A DNA stretch of 64,000 nucleotides from Vogesella aquatica (GCF_028548455.1 NZ_JAQQLF010000008.1:1-64000); one strand, 5' to 3'; counted from the stretch's first letter, positions 16,862 to 25,276 are shown. The notes: generated by a model not told the origin, from the letters alone. Numbers and translations are program-made.

Positions 16862-17185
16862 TTATCGAACCAGTGTGTTCAGGCATTGCAGGCCCACATT
16901 GAGCAAACGGCCCTGCCAGGCAGGCTCGGCCAGAATGTCTTTGCCTTTGGCCGACACTTCCAGCAGCTCGCTGTTGCTCAGGCCGGACACCAGCTTGTCG
17001 CTGGCGCAGCTGCAATAACCATTGATCTTGCTTTGCGAGCTCAGCAAAGGCAGCAGCGGCGTGCTGGCAATCTTGCTGCGGCACGCGTCGTTCAGCCGGT
17101 CCTGTGCCAGCTGGCGCGGGGCCAGCGTGGCGCAGCCCGCCAGCAGGCTGCTGGCGGCCAACAGGATAAGCAGCCGCTTAACCAT
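16862..17185 (-). CDS. Small lipoprotein of unknown function between hom and thrC
   Basis: A 107-residue exported protein with a lipoprotein signal peptide and the lipobox LLAGC (Cys 18). The mature part has three more Cys residues, two of them close together in YCSCASDK, and is otherwise short and polar. I do not recognise a named family. The start overlaps the end of hom by 8 bases and the stop is one base from thrC, so it is translated with the threonine genes although nothing links it to threonine synthesis. The lipobox and tight packing argue that it is real. Confidence 0.8.
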   Translation of the reverse strand: MVKRLLILLAASSLLAGCATLAPRQLAQDRLNDACRSKIASTPLLPLLSSQSKINGYCSCASDKLVSGLSNSELLEVSAKGKDILAEPAWQGRLLNVGLQCLNTLVR

Positions 17186-18488
17186 TGAGCTCTTCCATGC
17201 GCAGGCGCACTACCTTGCCCGCGACGCTGTCCAGCGCCTCGATGGCGGCAATGGCGGCGTTGGCGGCTTTTTCGAGCACGCGGTGCGTCAGGATCACGAT
17301 CTCGGCCGAGCCATCGGCAGCGGAGCCTTTCTGGATCAGCGCTTCGATGGAGATACCGTTTTCGGCCAGCAGGCGGGTGATGTCCGCCATCACGCCAGCG
17401 CGGTCGATAGCCTGGATGCGCAGGTAGTAGCTGCTCACCACCTCGCCCATCGGCAGGATAGGCAGGTCTTTGAGCTGGTCCGGCTGGAAAGCCAGGTGCG
17501 GCACGCGGTGTTCCGGGTCGGAGGTCAGCAGGCGGGCCACGTCGACAATATCCGCCACCACGGCCGAGGCGGTAGGCAGCGCACCGGCGCCCGGGCCGTT
17601 GAACAGTGCCTGGCCGATGGCGTCGCCACGCACCAGTACCGCGTTCATCACGCCGTTCACGTTGGCGATCAGCTGCTGCTCGGGGATCAGCGTCGGGTGC
17701 ACGCGCAGCTCTACACCTTGTTCGGTGCGGCGGGTCAGACCCAGCAGCTTCACGCGGTAGCCCAGCTCTTCGGCGTACTGGATGTCTTTGCCGGCCAGCT
17801 GGCTGATGCCTTCCAGATAACACTGGTCGAAGTGCATCGGAATACCGAAAGCGATGGCGGCCATGATGGTGAGCTTGTGGCCGGCGTCGTGGCCTTCCAC
17901 GTCAAATGTCGGGTCGGCTTCGGCGTAGCCCAGTGCCTGTGCTTCTTTCAGCACGTCGGCAAAGTCGGCACCCTTCTCGCGCATTTCGCTAAGGATGAAA
18001 TTGGACGTGCCGTTAATGATGCCGGCCAGCCATTCGATACGGTTGGCCGACAGGCCTTCGCGCAGCGCCTTGATGATGGGGATGCCGCCGGCCACCGCCG
18101 CTTCAAACGCCACCATCACGCCTTTTTCCTGCGCGCGGGCAAAAATCTCGTTGCCGTGTACCGCCAGCAGCTTCTTGTTGGCGGTGACCACGTGCTTGCC
18201 GTTGGCGATAGCCTGCAGCACCAGCTCTTTGGCCACGGTATCGCCACCGATCAGCTCCACCACGATGTCCACGTCCGGGTGGTTCACCACGGCGAAGGCG
18301 TCGGCCACCACGGTCACGTCGGCCCCCACCAGCTCGCGGGCTTGCTCTACATTGCGGCGGGAAGCAATCGTCAGACGGATGTCGCGGCCGGCACGGCGGC
18401 TGATTTCTTCCGCGTTACGCTTCAATACGGTGGCGACACCGCCACCGACTGTTCCCACCCCCATCAGGCCAATATTGATCGGCTTCAT
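17178..18488 (-). CDS. hom: Homoserine dehydrogenase
   Basis: A 436-residue NAD(P)-dependent enzyme reducing aspartate semialdehyde to homoserine, the branch point to threonine and methionine. N-terminal Rossmann motif GLMGVGTVGGGVATVL, then VTANKKLLA, the substrate site AAVAGGIPIIKALREGL and GIINGTSNFIL, and GYAEADPTFDVEGHDAGHK. The last 80 residues are an ACT domain (LRIQAIDRAGVMADITRLL), the usual site of threonine feedback. It is monofunctional, without an aspartokinase part, and heads the operon with the lipoprotein and thrC. Confidence 0.96.
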   Translation of the reverse strand: MKPINIGLMGVGTVGGGVATVLKRNAEEISRRAGRDIRLTIASRRNVEQARELVGADVTVVADAFAVVNHPDVDIVVELIGGDTVAKELVLQAIANGKHVVTANKKLLAVHGNEIFARAQEKGVMVAFEAAVAGGIPIIKALREGLSANRIEWLAGIINGTSNFILSEMREKGADFADVLKEAQALGYAEADPTFDVEGHDAGHKLTIMAAIAFGIPMHFDQCYLEGISQLAGKDIQYAEELGYRVKLLGLTRRTEQGVELRVHPTLIPEQQLIANVNGVMNAVLVRGDAIGQALFNGPGAGALPTASAVVADIVDVARLLTSDPEHRVPHLAFQPDQLKDLPILPMGEVVSSYYLRIQAIDRAGVMADITRLLAENGISIEALIQKGSAADGSAEIVILTHRVLEKAANAAIAAIEALDSVAGKVVRLRMEELNG

Positions 18489-18590
18489 TGTTGAATACTC
18501 CTGCTGTTTCGGTTTTCAAATTTCCCTGGCACGTCGGCCTGCTGCCAGTGGCAGCTGCTGGTTTGTTTATCCAGCTTTTTATTTCTGCGC

Positions 18591-18615
18591 TGCGGCCAAC
18601 CCTGGGTTGGCCGCA
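18591..18615. repeat. Inverted pair of TGCGGCCAAC words upstream of hom
   Basis: TGCGGCCAAC (18591-18600), spacer CCTGG, GTTGGCCGCA (18606-18615). It forms a perfect 10-bp stem just downstream of the alaT hairpin at 18624-18645 and upstream of hom. There is no following T run, so it may act with the neighbouring hairpin rather than alone. Confidence 0.85.
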
Positions 18616-18623
18616 GACAGCAC

Positions 18624-18645
18624 AAAGGGGCGCGCACGCCCCTTT
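18624..18645 (-). terminator. Probable terminator after alaT and the small coupled ORF
   Basis: AAAGGGGCG, loop CGCA, CGCCCCTTT is a perfect stem. In minus-strand order it starts two bases after the stop of the 23-codon ORF. Only three T residues end the stem and no longer run follows, so termination may be partial or helped by the inverted repeat beside it. Confidence 0.6.
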
Positions 18646-18647
18646 GT

Positions 18648-18719
18648 TCAATGATGCCTCACCCGCGCCTGGCGCTTGAGCAGACGGTGTTTCAGTGCGG
18701 CGCGGGCAAGTGTGTTCAT
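18648..18719 (-). CDS. Possible 23-residue basic peptide coupled to alaT
   Basis: An ATG overlaps the alaT stop as ATGA and opens a 23-codon frame ending TGA at 18648. The product, MNTLARAALKHRLLKRQARV followed by RHH, is strongly basic and could form an amphipathic helix. The frame ends two bases before the hairpin at 18624-18645, so it fills exactly the space between alaT and its terminator. I recognise no family. It could also be chance, since ATGA overlaps are common. Confidence 0.3.
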   Translation of the reverse strand: MNTLARAALKHRLLKRQARVRHH

Positions 18720-19945
18720 GCGGTACCGTGGCGTTTGCGGTAGTTTTCCAGGAAGCGGGCGATACGGCCGATGGCTTCGGTCAGGTCGTCGCTATTAGGT
18801 AGGAATACCACGCGGAAGTGATCCGGCGCAATCCAGTTGAAGCCGCTACCCTGCACCAGCAGCACGCGCTCTTGCTGCAGCAGCTCCAGGATGAACTGCT
18901 GGTCGTCCTCGATCGGGTACACCGCCGGGTCCAGGCGCGGGAACAGGTACAGCGCGCCTTGCGGCTTGACGCAGCTCACGCCCGGTATATCGGTGAGCAG
19001 CTTGTACGCCAGGTCGCGCTGGCGCGCCAGGCGGCCACCCGGCGCCACCAGGTCGTCGATGCTCTGGTAGCCACCCAGCGCGGTCTGGATGGCGTACTGC
19101 GCCGGCACGTTGGCGCACAGACGCATCGAGGCCAGCATGTTCAGGCCTTCGATGTAGTCTTTGGCGCGGCGTTTGTCGCCGGACAAGATCATCCAGCCGG
19201 CGCGGTAGCCGCAGGCACGGTAGTTTTTGGACAGGCCGTTGAAGGTGCACACCATCAGGTCCGGCGCCAGCGAGGCGATGGAGGTGTGGGTAGCGCCGTC
19301 GTACAACACCTTGTCGTAAATCTCGTCGGCGTACAGCAGCAGGCCGAACTCGCGTGCCACGTCTACCAGCTGTTGCAGTACGTGGTCCGGGTACAGCGCG
19401 CCGGTAGGGTTGTTCGGGTTGATGATGACCAGCGCCTTGGTACGCGGCGTGATCTTGGCGCGGATGTCGGCAATGGATGGCATCCAGCCGTCGTTCTCGT
19501 CACACAGGTAGTGCACCGGCTGGCCGCCGGCCAGGCTGACGGCGGCGGTCCACAGCGGGTAGTCCGGCGCCGGCACCAGCACTTCGTCGCCATTGTCCAG
19601 CAGCGCCTGCATGGCCATCACGATCAGCTCGGATACGCCGTTGCCGATGTAGATGTCTTCCATGCCCACCTGCGGCAGGTGCTTTTGCTGCGCGTAGTGC
19701 ATGATGGCCTTGCGCGCGGCAAACAGGCCCTTGGAATCACAGTAACCGGACGCGTTCTGCAGGTTGACGATGACGTCCTCGATGATCTCGTCCGGGGCAA
19801 AGAAACCGAAAGGCGCCGGGTTGCCGATATTCAGCTTGATGATGCGGTGGCCTTCTTCTTCCATGCGCTTGGCGTGTTCAAGCACCGGGCCGCGAATGTC
19901 GTAGCAGACGTTGGCAAGTTTCTGTGATTTCTGGATGGGCTGCAT
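18716..19945 (-). CDS. alaT: Alanine-synthesising aminotransferase, AlaT type
   Basis: A 409-residue PLP fold-type I aminotransferase, probably glutamate-pyruvate transaminase. Motifs: NIGNPAPFGF, YIGNGVSELI, PAPDYPLWTAAVSLAGG, INPNNPTGALYP with the PLP-binding Asn, YADEIYDKVLYDG with the Asp/Tyr, and FNGLSKNYRACGYRAGW with the Schiff-base Lys. The AlaT subgroup fits better than AspC because of NIGNPAPFGF and the C-terminal FLPNSDDLTEAI. The ATG at 19945 gives the family length; the frame is open to 20020 but that part looks unlike the family. No strong ribosome site is visible. Confidence 0.9.
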   Translation of the reverse strand: MQPIQKSQKLANVCYDIRGPVLEHAKRMEEEGHRIIKLNIGNPAPFGFFAPDEIIEDVIVNLQNASGYCDSKGLFAARKAIMHYAQQKHLPQVGMEDIYIGNGVSELIVMAMQALLDNGDEVLVPAPDYPLWTAAVSLAGGQPVHYLCDENDGWMPSIADIRAKITPRTKALVIINPNNPTGALYPDHVLQQLVDVAREFGLLLYADEIYDKVLYDGATHTSIASLAPDLMVCTFNGLSKNYRACGYRAGWMILSGDKRRAKDYIEGLNMLASMRLCANVPAQYAIQTALGGYQSIDDLVAPGGRLARQRDLAYKLLTDIPGVSCVKPQGALYLFPRLDPAVYPIEDDQQFILELLQQERVLLVQGSGFNWIAPDHFRVVFLPNSDDLTEAIGRIARFLENYRKRHGTA

Positions 19946-20061
19946 GGGGGGCGATACCGTCTGTTTGGCGTGCTGCCCGTGTGGCGGGCAGCGTTGCTTT
20001 TGTCCTGTTTTGTGCCGCAAGCGGCGGGCTTATCCGGCCCTGGCATTCTGGCCAGGCGGGG

Positions 20062-20067
20062 TATAAT
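20062..20067 (+). promoter_or_regulatory. Likely promoter -10 box before the Mth938-type gene
   Basis: A perfect TATAAT sits in GGGGTATAATCC, 51 bases before the start codon at 20119. The -35 region 17 bases upstream is weak. The position between divergent genes supports it as a promoter. Confidence 0.5.
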
Positions 20068-20118
20068 CCTATCCCAAACCGTGGTGCACTGCACTACACC
20101 AGCCAACAGGATTTCATC

Positions 20119-20487
20119 ATGAAGCTGCATGAAGCCAAAACTGCAGGTGCCAACCTGTTTACCGCGCACGGCGCGGGCTATGTCGAGATCAACCGTGAAC
20201 GCCACGAAGGCAGCCTGATCGTGAGCGCTGACAGCATTACACCGTGGGCACCGGCCAACTTTGCGGCACTGGAAGAAGCGCACTTTGCCCAGTTGCTGGC
20301 GCTACAGCCGGAACTGGTGATTTTTGGCAGTGGCCCCACGCTGCGCTTTCCGCACCCGCGCCTGAGTGCGGCGCTGACCAATGCCGGTATCGGTGTGGAA
20401 GTAATGGACACCAGCGCGGCCTGCCGTACCTACAACATTTTGCTGGCAGAAGACCGCAAAGTCGTGGCCGCCTTGCTGGGCAGCTGA
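20119..20487 (+). CDS. Mth938-domain (DUF498/NDUFAF3-like) protein
   Basis: A 122-residue small cytoplasmic protein of the Mth938-like fold. Family traits are SIVSADSITPW-type strands (here LIVSADSITPWAPANF), LVIFGSGPTLRFPHPRL, and GVEVMDTSAACRTYNILLAEDR. Relatives include the mitochondrial complex I assembly factor NDUFAF3; the bacterial role is not established. The start has AGG about 8 bases upstream. Its stop overlaps the start of the GlpM-family gene (TGATG), so the two are coupled. Confidence 0.88.
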   Translation: MKLHEAKTAGANLFTAHGAGYVEINRERHEGSLIVSADSITPWAPANFAALEEAHFAQLLALQPELVIFGSGPTLRFPHPRLSAALTNAGIGVEVMDTSAACRTYNILLAEDRKVVAALLGS

Positions 20488-20831
20488 TGGATATCGCCCT
20501 GCTGGGCAAGTGCCTGCTGGGCGCGCTGGCAGTGCTGTTGATCCAGTGGCTGTCCGGCAGCCGCTATTTCTTTGTGGCCGGGCTGGTACCGCTGTTTCCC
20601 ACCTTTGCCCTGATTGCACACTATATGGTTGGCCGCAGCCGCAGCGCCGCCGACCTGCAGCAAACTGCGCTGTTCGGCCTGTGTTCGCTGCTGCCCTACG
20701 CTGCCTACCTGCTGGCGGTATATTGGCTCTGTGTGCGCTTGCCGCTGGCGGCCACCCTGCTGCTGGCCACGCTGTGCTGGCTACTCGCTGCTGCCATCCT
20801 GTTATGGGGCTGGCAGCACTGGCACGGCTAG
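20487..20831 (+). CDS. GlpM-family inner-membrane protein
   Basis: A 114-residue membrane protein with four predicted helices. The blocks LIQWLSGSRYFFVAGLVPLF, PTFALIAHYMVGR and LFGLCSLLPYAAYLLAVYW match the GlpM family, first noted in Pseudomonas near glycerol genes and linked there to alginate production. Its molecular role is unknown to me. No glp gene is nearby, so a glycerol role is not implied. It starts inside the stop of the preceding gene. Confidence 0.82.
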   Translation: MDIALLGKCLLGALAVLLIQWLSGSRYFFVAGLVPLFPTFALIAHYMVGRSRSAADLQQTALFGLCSLLPYAAYLLAVYWLCVRLPLAATLLLATLCWLLAAAILLWGWQHWHG

Positions 20832-20853
20832 CCGTGCAGGATCGCACAAACAG

Positions 20854-20877
20854 CAAGGGCGGCCACGGCCGCCCTTG
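20854..20877 (+). terminator. Hairpin between the GlpM-family and AhpD-like genes
   Basis: CAAGGGCGGCC, loop AC, GGCCGCCCTTG sits between two convergent genes. The stem is perfect, but neither side has a proper T run (TTGTCG on the plus strand), so it may stop both transcripts only partly or protect 3' ends. Confidence 0.55.
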
Positions 20878-20896
20878 TCGCGTTCTCAGCTGACAC

Positions 20897-21250
20897 TTAT
20901 GCGGCCAACTCGCCGCCAAAACTCTCGTAAGCCAGCAGCGCCTCGGCCGCCGTCATCAGCGATGGCCCGCCGCCCATGTATACCGCCACTTGCAGCATTT
21001 CCATGAATTCGGCGCGGCTGCAACCCAGTTCCACCAGCGCCTTGGCGTGAAAGCCCAGGCAACCCTGGCAGCGGGCGGCAATGCCAATGCCCATCGCGAT
21101 CAGCTCTTTGTGCTTGCTGCTGAGCGCACTGTCCGTCAGCGCTGCGCGGCTCATCTGGCCGAAGCCTTTCATGGTGTCGGGGATTTCGCGGCGCAAGTCG
21201 GCCAGCTTGCTGGACAAGGTAGCGGTAAGGTCTGGGTAGTTGTGGCTCAT
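20897..21250 (-). CDS. Carboxymuconolactone decarboxylase-family (AhpD-like) protein
   Basis: A 117-residue all-helical protein of the CMD/AhpD superfamily. It has the AhpD-type redox motif: KELIAMGIGIAARCQGCLGF, then HAKALVELG, with Glu, the CxxC pair and His in proper order. Such proteins work as peroxidase partners or thiol reductants; the true decarboxylases lack the CxxC. The ATG at 21250 was chosen because GGAG lies 6 bases before it. It is a single gene with an AT-rich promoter region upstream. Confidence 0.85.
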   Translation of the reverse strand: MSHNYPDLTATLSSKLADLRREIPDTMKGFGQMSRAALTDSALSSKHKELIAMGIGIAARCQGCLGFHAKALVELGCSRAEFMEMLQVAVYMGGGPSLMTAAEALLAYESFGGELAA

Positions 21251-21262
21251 GGCGCGCTCCAT

Positions 21263-21300
21263 TCAATCAATTGTTTTACGATATATATTTTTATATATTG
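21263..21300 (-). promoter_or_regulatory. AT-rich promoter/operator region of the AhpD-like gene
   Basis: A very AT-rich stretch within GC-rich DNA. It contains ATATAT (21281-21286) and ATATAT (21293-21298) around five T residues, a dyad that could be a -10 region or a repressor site. It is 30-50 bases before the start codon at 21250. No known operator was recognised. Confidence 0.4.
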
Positions 21301-21341
21301 ACTTCGCAAAGACAAGCCTTTTCTTGGCCGCGCAGCACAAA

Positions 21342-21375
21342 TGCCACAAAGCCGCCCGTGGGCGGCCTTGTGGCA
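21342..21375 (-). terminator. Long hairpin after ndh
   Basis: TGCCACAA(A)GCCGCCC, loop GTG, GGCGGC(C)TTGTGGCA is a long nearly perfect stem 12 bases after the ndh stop. The following minus-strand bases (TTTGTGCTGC) give a short T stretch. It fits a terminator. Confidence 0.7.
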
Positions 21376-21386
21376 TGGCGAGTCAC

Positions 21387-22694
21387 TCAATGCAGCTTCA
21401 GCGCAGGCTTTGCCACCCTGCGCAGGCGATCCCCTACCCACAGCAAACCAGCCAGCCACCAGCCGTGCACCACTGCCTGGTGCATGCGGTACAACGAGGC
21501 GTAGATCAGCTTGGCGCCGCGCCCTTCCACGTAGTAATCGCGTTTGGGGCCAACAATCGCCGCCAGGCTACCCACTGCGGTGTGCTTGCCCAGCGACACC
21601 ATCATGCCCTGCGGCTTAAAGGCAAAGTCGGCTGCCGACTGCTGCAGCAGCCAGGCCTGCAGCGCGCCAGCCAACCACTGCGCCTGCTGGTGCGCCACTT
21701 GCGCGGTGGCCGGCAGCGGGCGACCATCCGGCCCCAGGCAAGCTGCGCAGTCGCCCATGGCCACAATGTTTTCGCCCGCTACGCAGCGCAGCTGGGCGTC
21801 TACCTGCAACTGGTTCAGGCCGTTCACCGCCAGGCCATCCAGCTGTGCCAGCCAGGCCGGCGCTTTTACCCCGGCGGCCCACACCGTCATGTCGGCCGCC
21901 ACCGTACTGCCGTCCTGCAGCTGTACGCCGTCGGCAGTTACCGCCGCCACCCGGCTACGGGTAAGCACGCGTACGTGGCGCGCGGCCAACTGTTCTTCGG
22001 CGTAGGCCGACAGCGACGGCGGTGCCGCGGCCAGGATGCGCTCGGCCCCTTCGATGACGCTGATGTGTACCTGCGCCGGTTGCAGCCGCGCGCCATAGAC
22101 GTGCATCTCGCGCACCGTGTGGTTGAGTTCGGCCGCCAGCTCCACACCGGTGGCGCCGCCACCAACGATGGCGATATCCAGCCCTGGCTGCTGGCCGCTG
22201 CTGCAACGGAAAGCCAGCTCCAGCAGGCGGTGGCGCAGGCGCTCGGCGTCCTGCGGCGTGTTCAGCTGCAAGGCGTGCTCGGCCACGCCGGGGGTGCCGA
22301 AATCATTGCTCTGCGCCCCCACCGCCAGCACCAGCCAGTCGTAGCCGATATCGCGTGGCGGGCTGAGCTGCTGGCCGTCGCTGCCATGAATGGCGCCCAG
22401 GCGGATCAGCCGTTGCTGGTGGTCCAGCCCCTGCATATAACCGAACTCGAAGTCATAACCATTGTGATAACCGTGGGCGAAGTAGTTCACCTCGTCCTCG
22501 CCGCTGTTGAGCACGCCGGTGGCCACCTCGTGCAGCAAGGGTTTCCAGATGTGGGTGGGCGACCCGTCCACCAGCACAATACGGGCGCGGTGGCGCAGGC
22601 CCAGCTGGCGGCCCAGGCGGGTGGCCAGCTCCAGGCCCCCGGCGCCGCCGCCAACGATGACAATGCGCGGTAAATCGGCAGAACGACTCAGCAT
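21387..22694 (-). CDS. ndh: Type II NADH dehydrogenase
   Basis: A 435-residue single-subunit, non-proton-pumping NADH:quinone oxidoreductase bound to the inner membrane. FAD-binding dinucleotide fold at the start (IVIVGGGAGGLELATRLG), NAD-binding fold near 175 (DIAIVGGGATGVELAAEL), and MTVWAAGVKAP, NIVAMGDCAACLG and ATAQVAHQQAQWLA in the C-terminal half are standard Ndh blocks. A C-terminal amphipathic segment (VVHGWWLAGLLWVGDRLRRV) is the likely membrane anchor. It lies 112 bases after ubiB, in keeping with quinone metabolism. Confidence 0.94.
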   Translation of the reverse strand: MLSRSADLPRIVIVGGGAGGLELATRLGRQLGLRHRARIVLVDGSPTHIWKPLLHEVATGVLNSGEDEVNYFAHGYHNGYDFEFGYMQGLDHQQRLIRLGAIHGSDGQQLSPPRDIGYDWLVLAVGAQSNDFGTPGVAEHALQLNTPQDAERLRHRLLELAFRCSSGQQPGLDIAIVGGGATGVELAAELNHTVREMHVYGARLQPAQVHISVIEGAERILAAAPPSLSAYAEEQLAARHVRVLTRSRVAAVTADGVQLQDGSTVAADMTVWAAGVKAPAWLAQLDGLAVNGLNQLQVDAQLRCVAGENIVAMGDCAACLGPDGRPLPATAQVAHQQAQWLAGALQAWLLQQSAADFAFKPQGMMVSLGKHTAVGSLAAIVGPKRDYYVEGRGAKLIYASLYRMHQAVVHGWWLAGLLWVGDRLRRVAKPALKLH

Positions 22695-22806
22695 GACAGC
22701 TCCTTTGGATCAGAATGCGTTACCGCAGCCGCCTGCCGCCAAACAAAACGGCTGAGGTAACGCATCGCGCGCCAGCCCAGCCGTATGCTTGTCCGCCAGC
22801 AGCCTG

Positions 22807-24348
22807 TCAGCCAGGCACGCCGCGCGTCAGCAGGATCACCAGCAGCGCCAGCAACAGCAGCGCGATCAGTTTCAGCATGAAGTTCTGCGTTTTCTGTTCG
22901 CGCATCAGTTGGATATAGCCTTGCAGCACAAGTTCGGTGGTTTGGCCAGACAGTGCCTCGCCCAGCTTGCGCGGAATGGTGGGCAGCGTGGTGGCCCACT
23001 GCGGTACTTCGTGCTTCAGCGTGCGCAACAGGCCGCGCCAACCGATCTGCTCGTTCATCCACTTGGTGAGGAACGGTTTGGCGGTATCCCACAGGTCCAG
23101 CTCGGGGTCCAGCTGGCGGCCCAGGCCTTCGATATTCAGCAGTGTCTTCTGCAGCAACACCAGCTGCGGCTGGATTTCCACATTGAAACGGCGGCTGGTT
23201 TCGAACAGGCGCAGCAGCACCATGCCGAAGCTGATCTGCGACAGCGGTTTATTGAAGATGGGCTCGCACACGGTACGGATCGCCGCTTCCAGCTCCTCGG
23301 CGCGGGTATCGCGCGGCACCCAGCCGGATTCGATATGCGCGGTGGCCACGCGGTGGTAGTCGCGGTTGAAGAAGGCCAGGAAGTTCACCGCCAGATAGTG
23401 CTTGTCGGTGTCGGTGAGGCTGCCGACGATGCCGAAGTCCAGCGCGATATAGCGGCCATCGGCAGCCACCAGGATGTTGCCCGGGTGCATGTCGGCGTGA
23501 AAGAAGCCGTGGCGGAACACCTGGGTAAAGAAGATTTCCACGCCAAAGCGACTGAGCTTTTTCAGGTCCACGCCCGCTTCGCGCAGGCGGTCGATCTGCC
23601 CCACCGGGATGCCGTCCATCCACTGCATGGTCATCACTTCGCGCCGGGTGTAGTCGTAATACACCTCCGGCACCAGCAACATATCGCTACCGATAAAGTT
23701 GCGGTGCAGCTGGCTGGCGTTACCGGCCTCGTGCATCAGGTCCAGCTCGTCGTGCAGGTGGCGGTCGAACTCGGCCACCACCTCGCGTGGTTTCAGGCGT
23801 TTGCCGTCAGGCAGGAAGCGCTCCACCAGGCCGGCCAGCACCGCCATCAGCGCCAGGTCCTGCTCGATCACCGGCAGAATGCCAGGGCGCAATACCTTCA
23901 CCGCCACATCTTTGCCCGGCTGACCGTGGCTGCCGTGCAGGCGCGCGCGGTGCACCTGCGCCACCGAGGCGCTGGCTACCGGTACATTCTCGAATTCAGC
24001 GTAAATGTCGGCCAGCGGCTGGCCAAAGCTGCGCTCGATCACCTCGCGCGCGATGGTGCTGTCGAACGGCGGCACGCGGTCTTGCAGGCGCGCCAGCTCG
24101 TCGGCGTAATCGGGCGGCAGCAGGTCGCGGCGGGTGGACAGCACCTGGCCGAACTTGATGAAGATCGGCCCCAGGTGCTCCAGCGCCAGCCGCACGCGCT
24201 GCGGCAACGGCGCATCGGTGTCGCGCGGCAGCGGCAGCAGGCGGAACAGCTTGGCAAGCAGCCCCACCTTAGGGCGGCCGGCCAGGAAATCGTCCAGGCC
24301 GAAGCGGTAGAACACGGAAACAATCTTGAACAGACGCGCAATACGCAT
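22807..24348 (-). CDS. ubiB: Ubiquinone biosynthesis protein UbiB
   Basis: A 513-residue atypical kinase-like (ADCK/UbiB) protein required for ubiquinone synthesis. It has the UbiB signature [20 protein letters not shown] with the KxGQ motif, [14 protein letters not shown] (the Ala-rich loop), VAVKVLRPG with the ATP Lys, [32 protein letters not shown], and LDFGIVGSL in place of DFG. Two C-terminal helices ([19 protein letters not shown]) anchor it in the membrane. It lies just after ubiJ on the same strand. Confidence 0.96.
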   Translation of the reverse strand: MRIARLFKIVSVFYRFGLDDFLAGRPKVGLLAKLFRLLPLPRDTDAPLPQRVRLALEHLGPIFIKFGQVLSTRRDLLPPDYADELARLQDRVPPFDSTIAREVIERSFGQPLADIYAEFENVPVASASVAQVHRARLHGSHGQPGKDVAVKVLRPGILPVIEQDLALMAVLAGLVERFLPDGKRLKPREVVAEFDRHLHDELDLMHEAGNASQLHRNFIGSDMLLVPEVYYDYTRREVMTMQWMDGIPVGQIDRLREAGVDLKKLSRFGVEIFFTQVFRHGFFHADMHPGNILVAADGRYIALDFGIVGSLTDTDKHYLAVNFLAFFNRDYHRVATAHIESGWVPRDTRAEELEAAIRTVCEPIFNKPLSQISFGMVLLRLFETSRRFNVEIQPQLVLLQKTLLNIEGLGRQLDPELDLWDTAKPFLTKWMNEQIGWRGLLRTLKHEVPQWATTLPTIPRKLGEALSGQTTELVLQGYIQLMREQKTQNFMLKLIALLLLALLVILLTRGVPG

Positions 24349-24363
24349 GATGGGGCTTTATTG

Positions 24364-24945
24364 TTATGGTTGGCGAAGGTTGGCCGCACGCGCTTCCAGC
24401 AGCGTCAGGTGTTTTTGCAGGCGGTCGGCGTCTTCGCGCAGCGTGTCCACCGCGCTGACAAAAGCCTCGACGTCGGTTTTTTTGGCCAGCAGCGGCGCTT
24501 CTTCGCGCAGATGCTCGACCCAGGTTTCCAGCAAGCGGCCACCAATCTCGCCCTTGATGCCGAACAGGCCGCGCACCCAGCCTTGCACGCGGTGCGCCGC
24601 CACGTCGCCCACCACGCGCGACAGGTCTTCGGTGGCGTCCCACTGCAGCTGGCGCACGATGCGGCCAACGTTGGCCGCCAGCTCGGTGTCGCCTTCCAGC
24701 ACGATGTCGCCCATGGCAGGCTCCTGGCCGGACAGCTGCGCCAGCGCCACGCCGTGCTTCAGGCGCAGGCGCGCTTCCGGCTCGCCTTCGCAGGCGGCCA
24801 GCCAACCATCGCTGGTGACCACACCCGCCAGGTCGAACGGCGGCAGGCTGATGCCAATGCGGCGCCCGGCATGCTGGGCCAGCTCGGCACGCACCGCCGG
24901 GTGCTGGTTCAACAGATGATTCAATGCGGCAATACGCAAGCCCAT
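24364..24945 (-). CDS. ubiJ: Ubiquinone biosynthesis accessory factor UbiJ (SCP2 domain)
   Basis: A 193-residue protein with an N-terminal SCP2-like lipid-binding domain (about 1-120) and a C-terminal coiled coil. UbiJ with UbiK is reported to organise the soluble ubiquinone-making complex. Supporting traits are LNHLLNQHPAVRAELAQHAG at the start, GDTELAANVGRIVRQLQWD, and DLSRVVGDVAAHRVQGWVRG. Position between ubiE and ubiB is the classic order. A near-palindrome of two GCGGCCAAC words lies within the gene (24660-24679). Confidence 0.9.
   Translation of the reverse strand: MGLRIAALNHLLNQHPAVRAELAQHAGRRIGISLPPFDLAGVVTSDGWLAACEGEPEARLRLKHGVALAQLSGQEPAMGDIVLEGDTELAANVGRIVRQLQWDATEDLSRVVGDVAAHRVQGWVRGLFGIKGEIGGRLLETWVEHLREEAPLLAKKTDVEAFVSAVDTLREDADRLQKHLTLLEARAANLRQP
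24660..24679. repeat. Inverted pair of GCGGCCAAC words inside ubiJ
   Basis: TGCGGCCAACGTTGGCCGCC differs by one base from the perfect palindrome at 8946-8965. Here it is in coding sequence, giving the residues AANVGR in UbiJ. A coding copy of the paired form shows the pair is not only a terminator part. Confidence 0.8.
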
Positions 24946-24946
24946 A

Positions 24947-25273
24947 TCAATGCCCCTTGCTGGCCAGACTCAATAAAACGGTACCAATGATGATGGCCAC
25001 AATGCCGGCCAGCTTCAGCGGCGGCATGCCCTCGCCGTAGAAAAACACGCCCACGGCCGCTACTACCGCCATGCCGACACCGCACCAGATGGCGTATACC
25101 ACGCCCAGGTCCAGCCGCTGCACTACCTGCGACAGCAGCCAGAACGCCAGCACGTAGCCGGCCACCACCACCAGCGAGGGCAGCGGCCGGGTAAAGCCGG
25201 CCGCCAGCTTCAGCGACGAGGTGGCAGCGATCTCCGCCGCAATCGCCGCGGCCAGCATCAGCCAGGCGTTCAT
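24947..25273 (-). CDS. Small multidrug resistance (SMR) family exporter
   Basis: A 108-residue inner-membrane protein with four helices, of the EmrE/SugE class. It keeps the essential membrane Glu (AIAAEIAATSSLKLAAG) and VVYAIWCGVGM with the conserved Trp/Gly block. SMR proteins export quaternary ammonium compounds or guanidinium in exchange for protons; here GVVYAIW suits the EmrE-like subgroup, but the substrate is unknown. It lies one base from ubiJ and three bases from the OmpA-like gene, an odd guest in a quinone operon. Confidence 0.88.
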   Translation of the reverse strand: MNAWLMLAAAIAAEIAATSSLKLAAGFTRPLPSLVVVAGYVLAFWLLSQVVQRLDLGVVYAIWCGVGMAVVAAVGVFFYGEGMPPLKLAGIVAIIIGTVLLSLASKGH

Positions 25274-25276
25274 GCC

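Noticed and set aside
15520-16902. Very long open frame on the plus strand opposite thrC
   Set aside because: It is an antisense shadow of thrC with His/Gln/Val-rich translation and no recognisable domain. Similar long shadows lie opposite hom, ubiB, priA, the RND gene and dpp.
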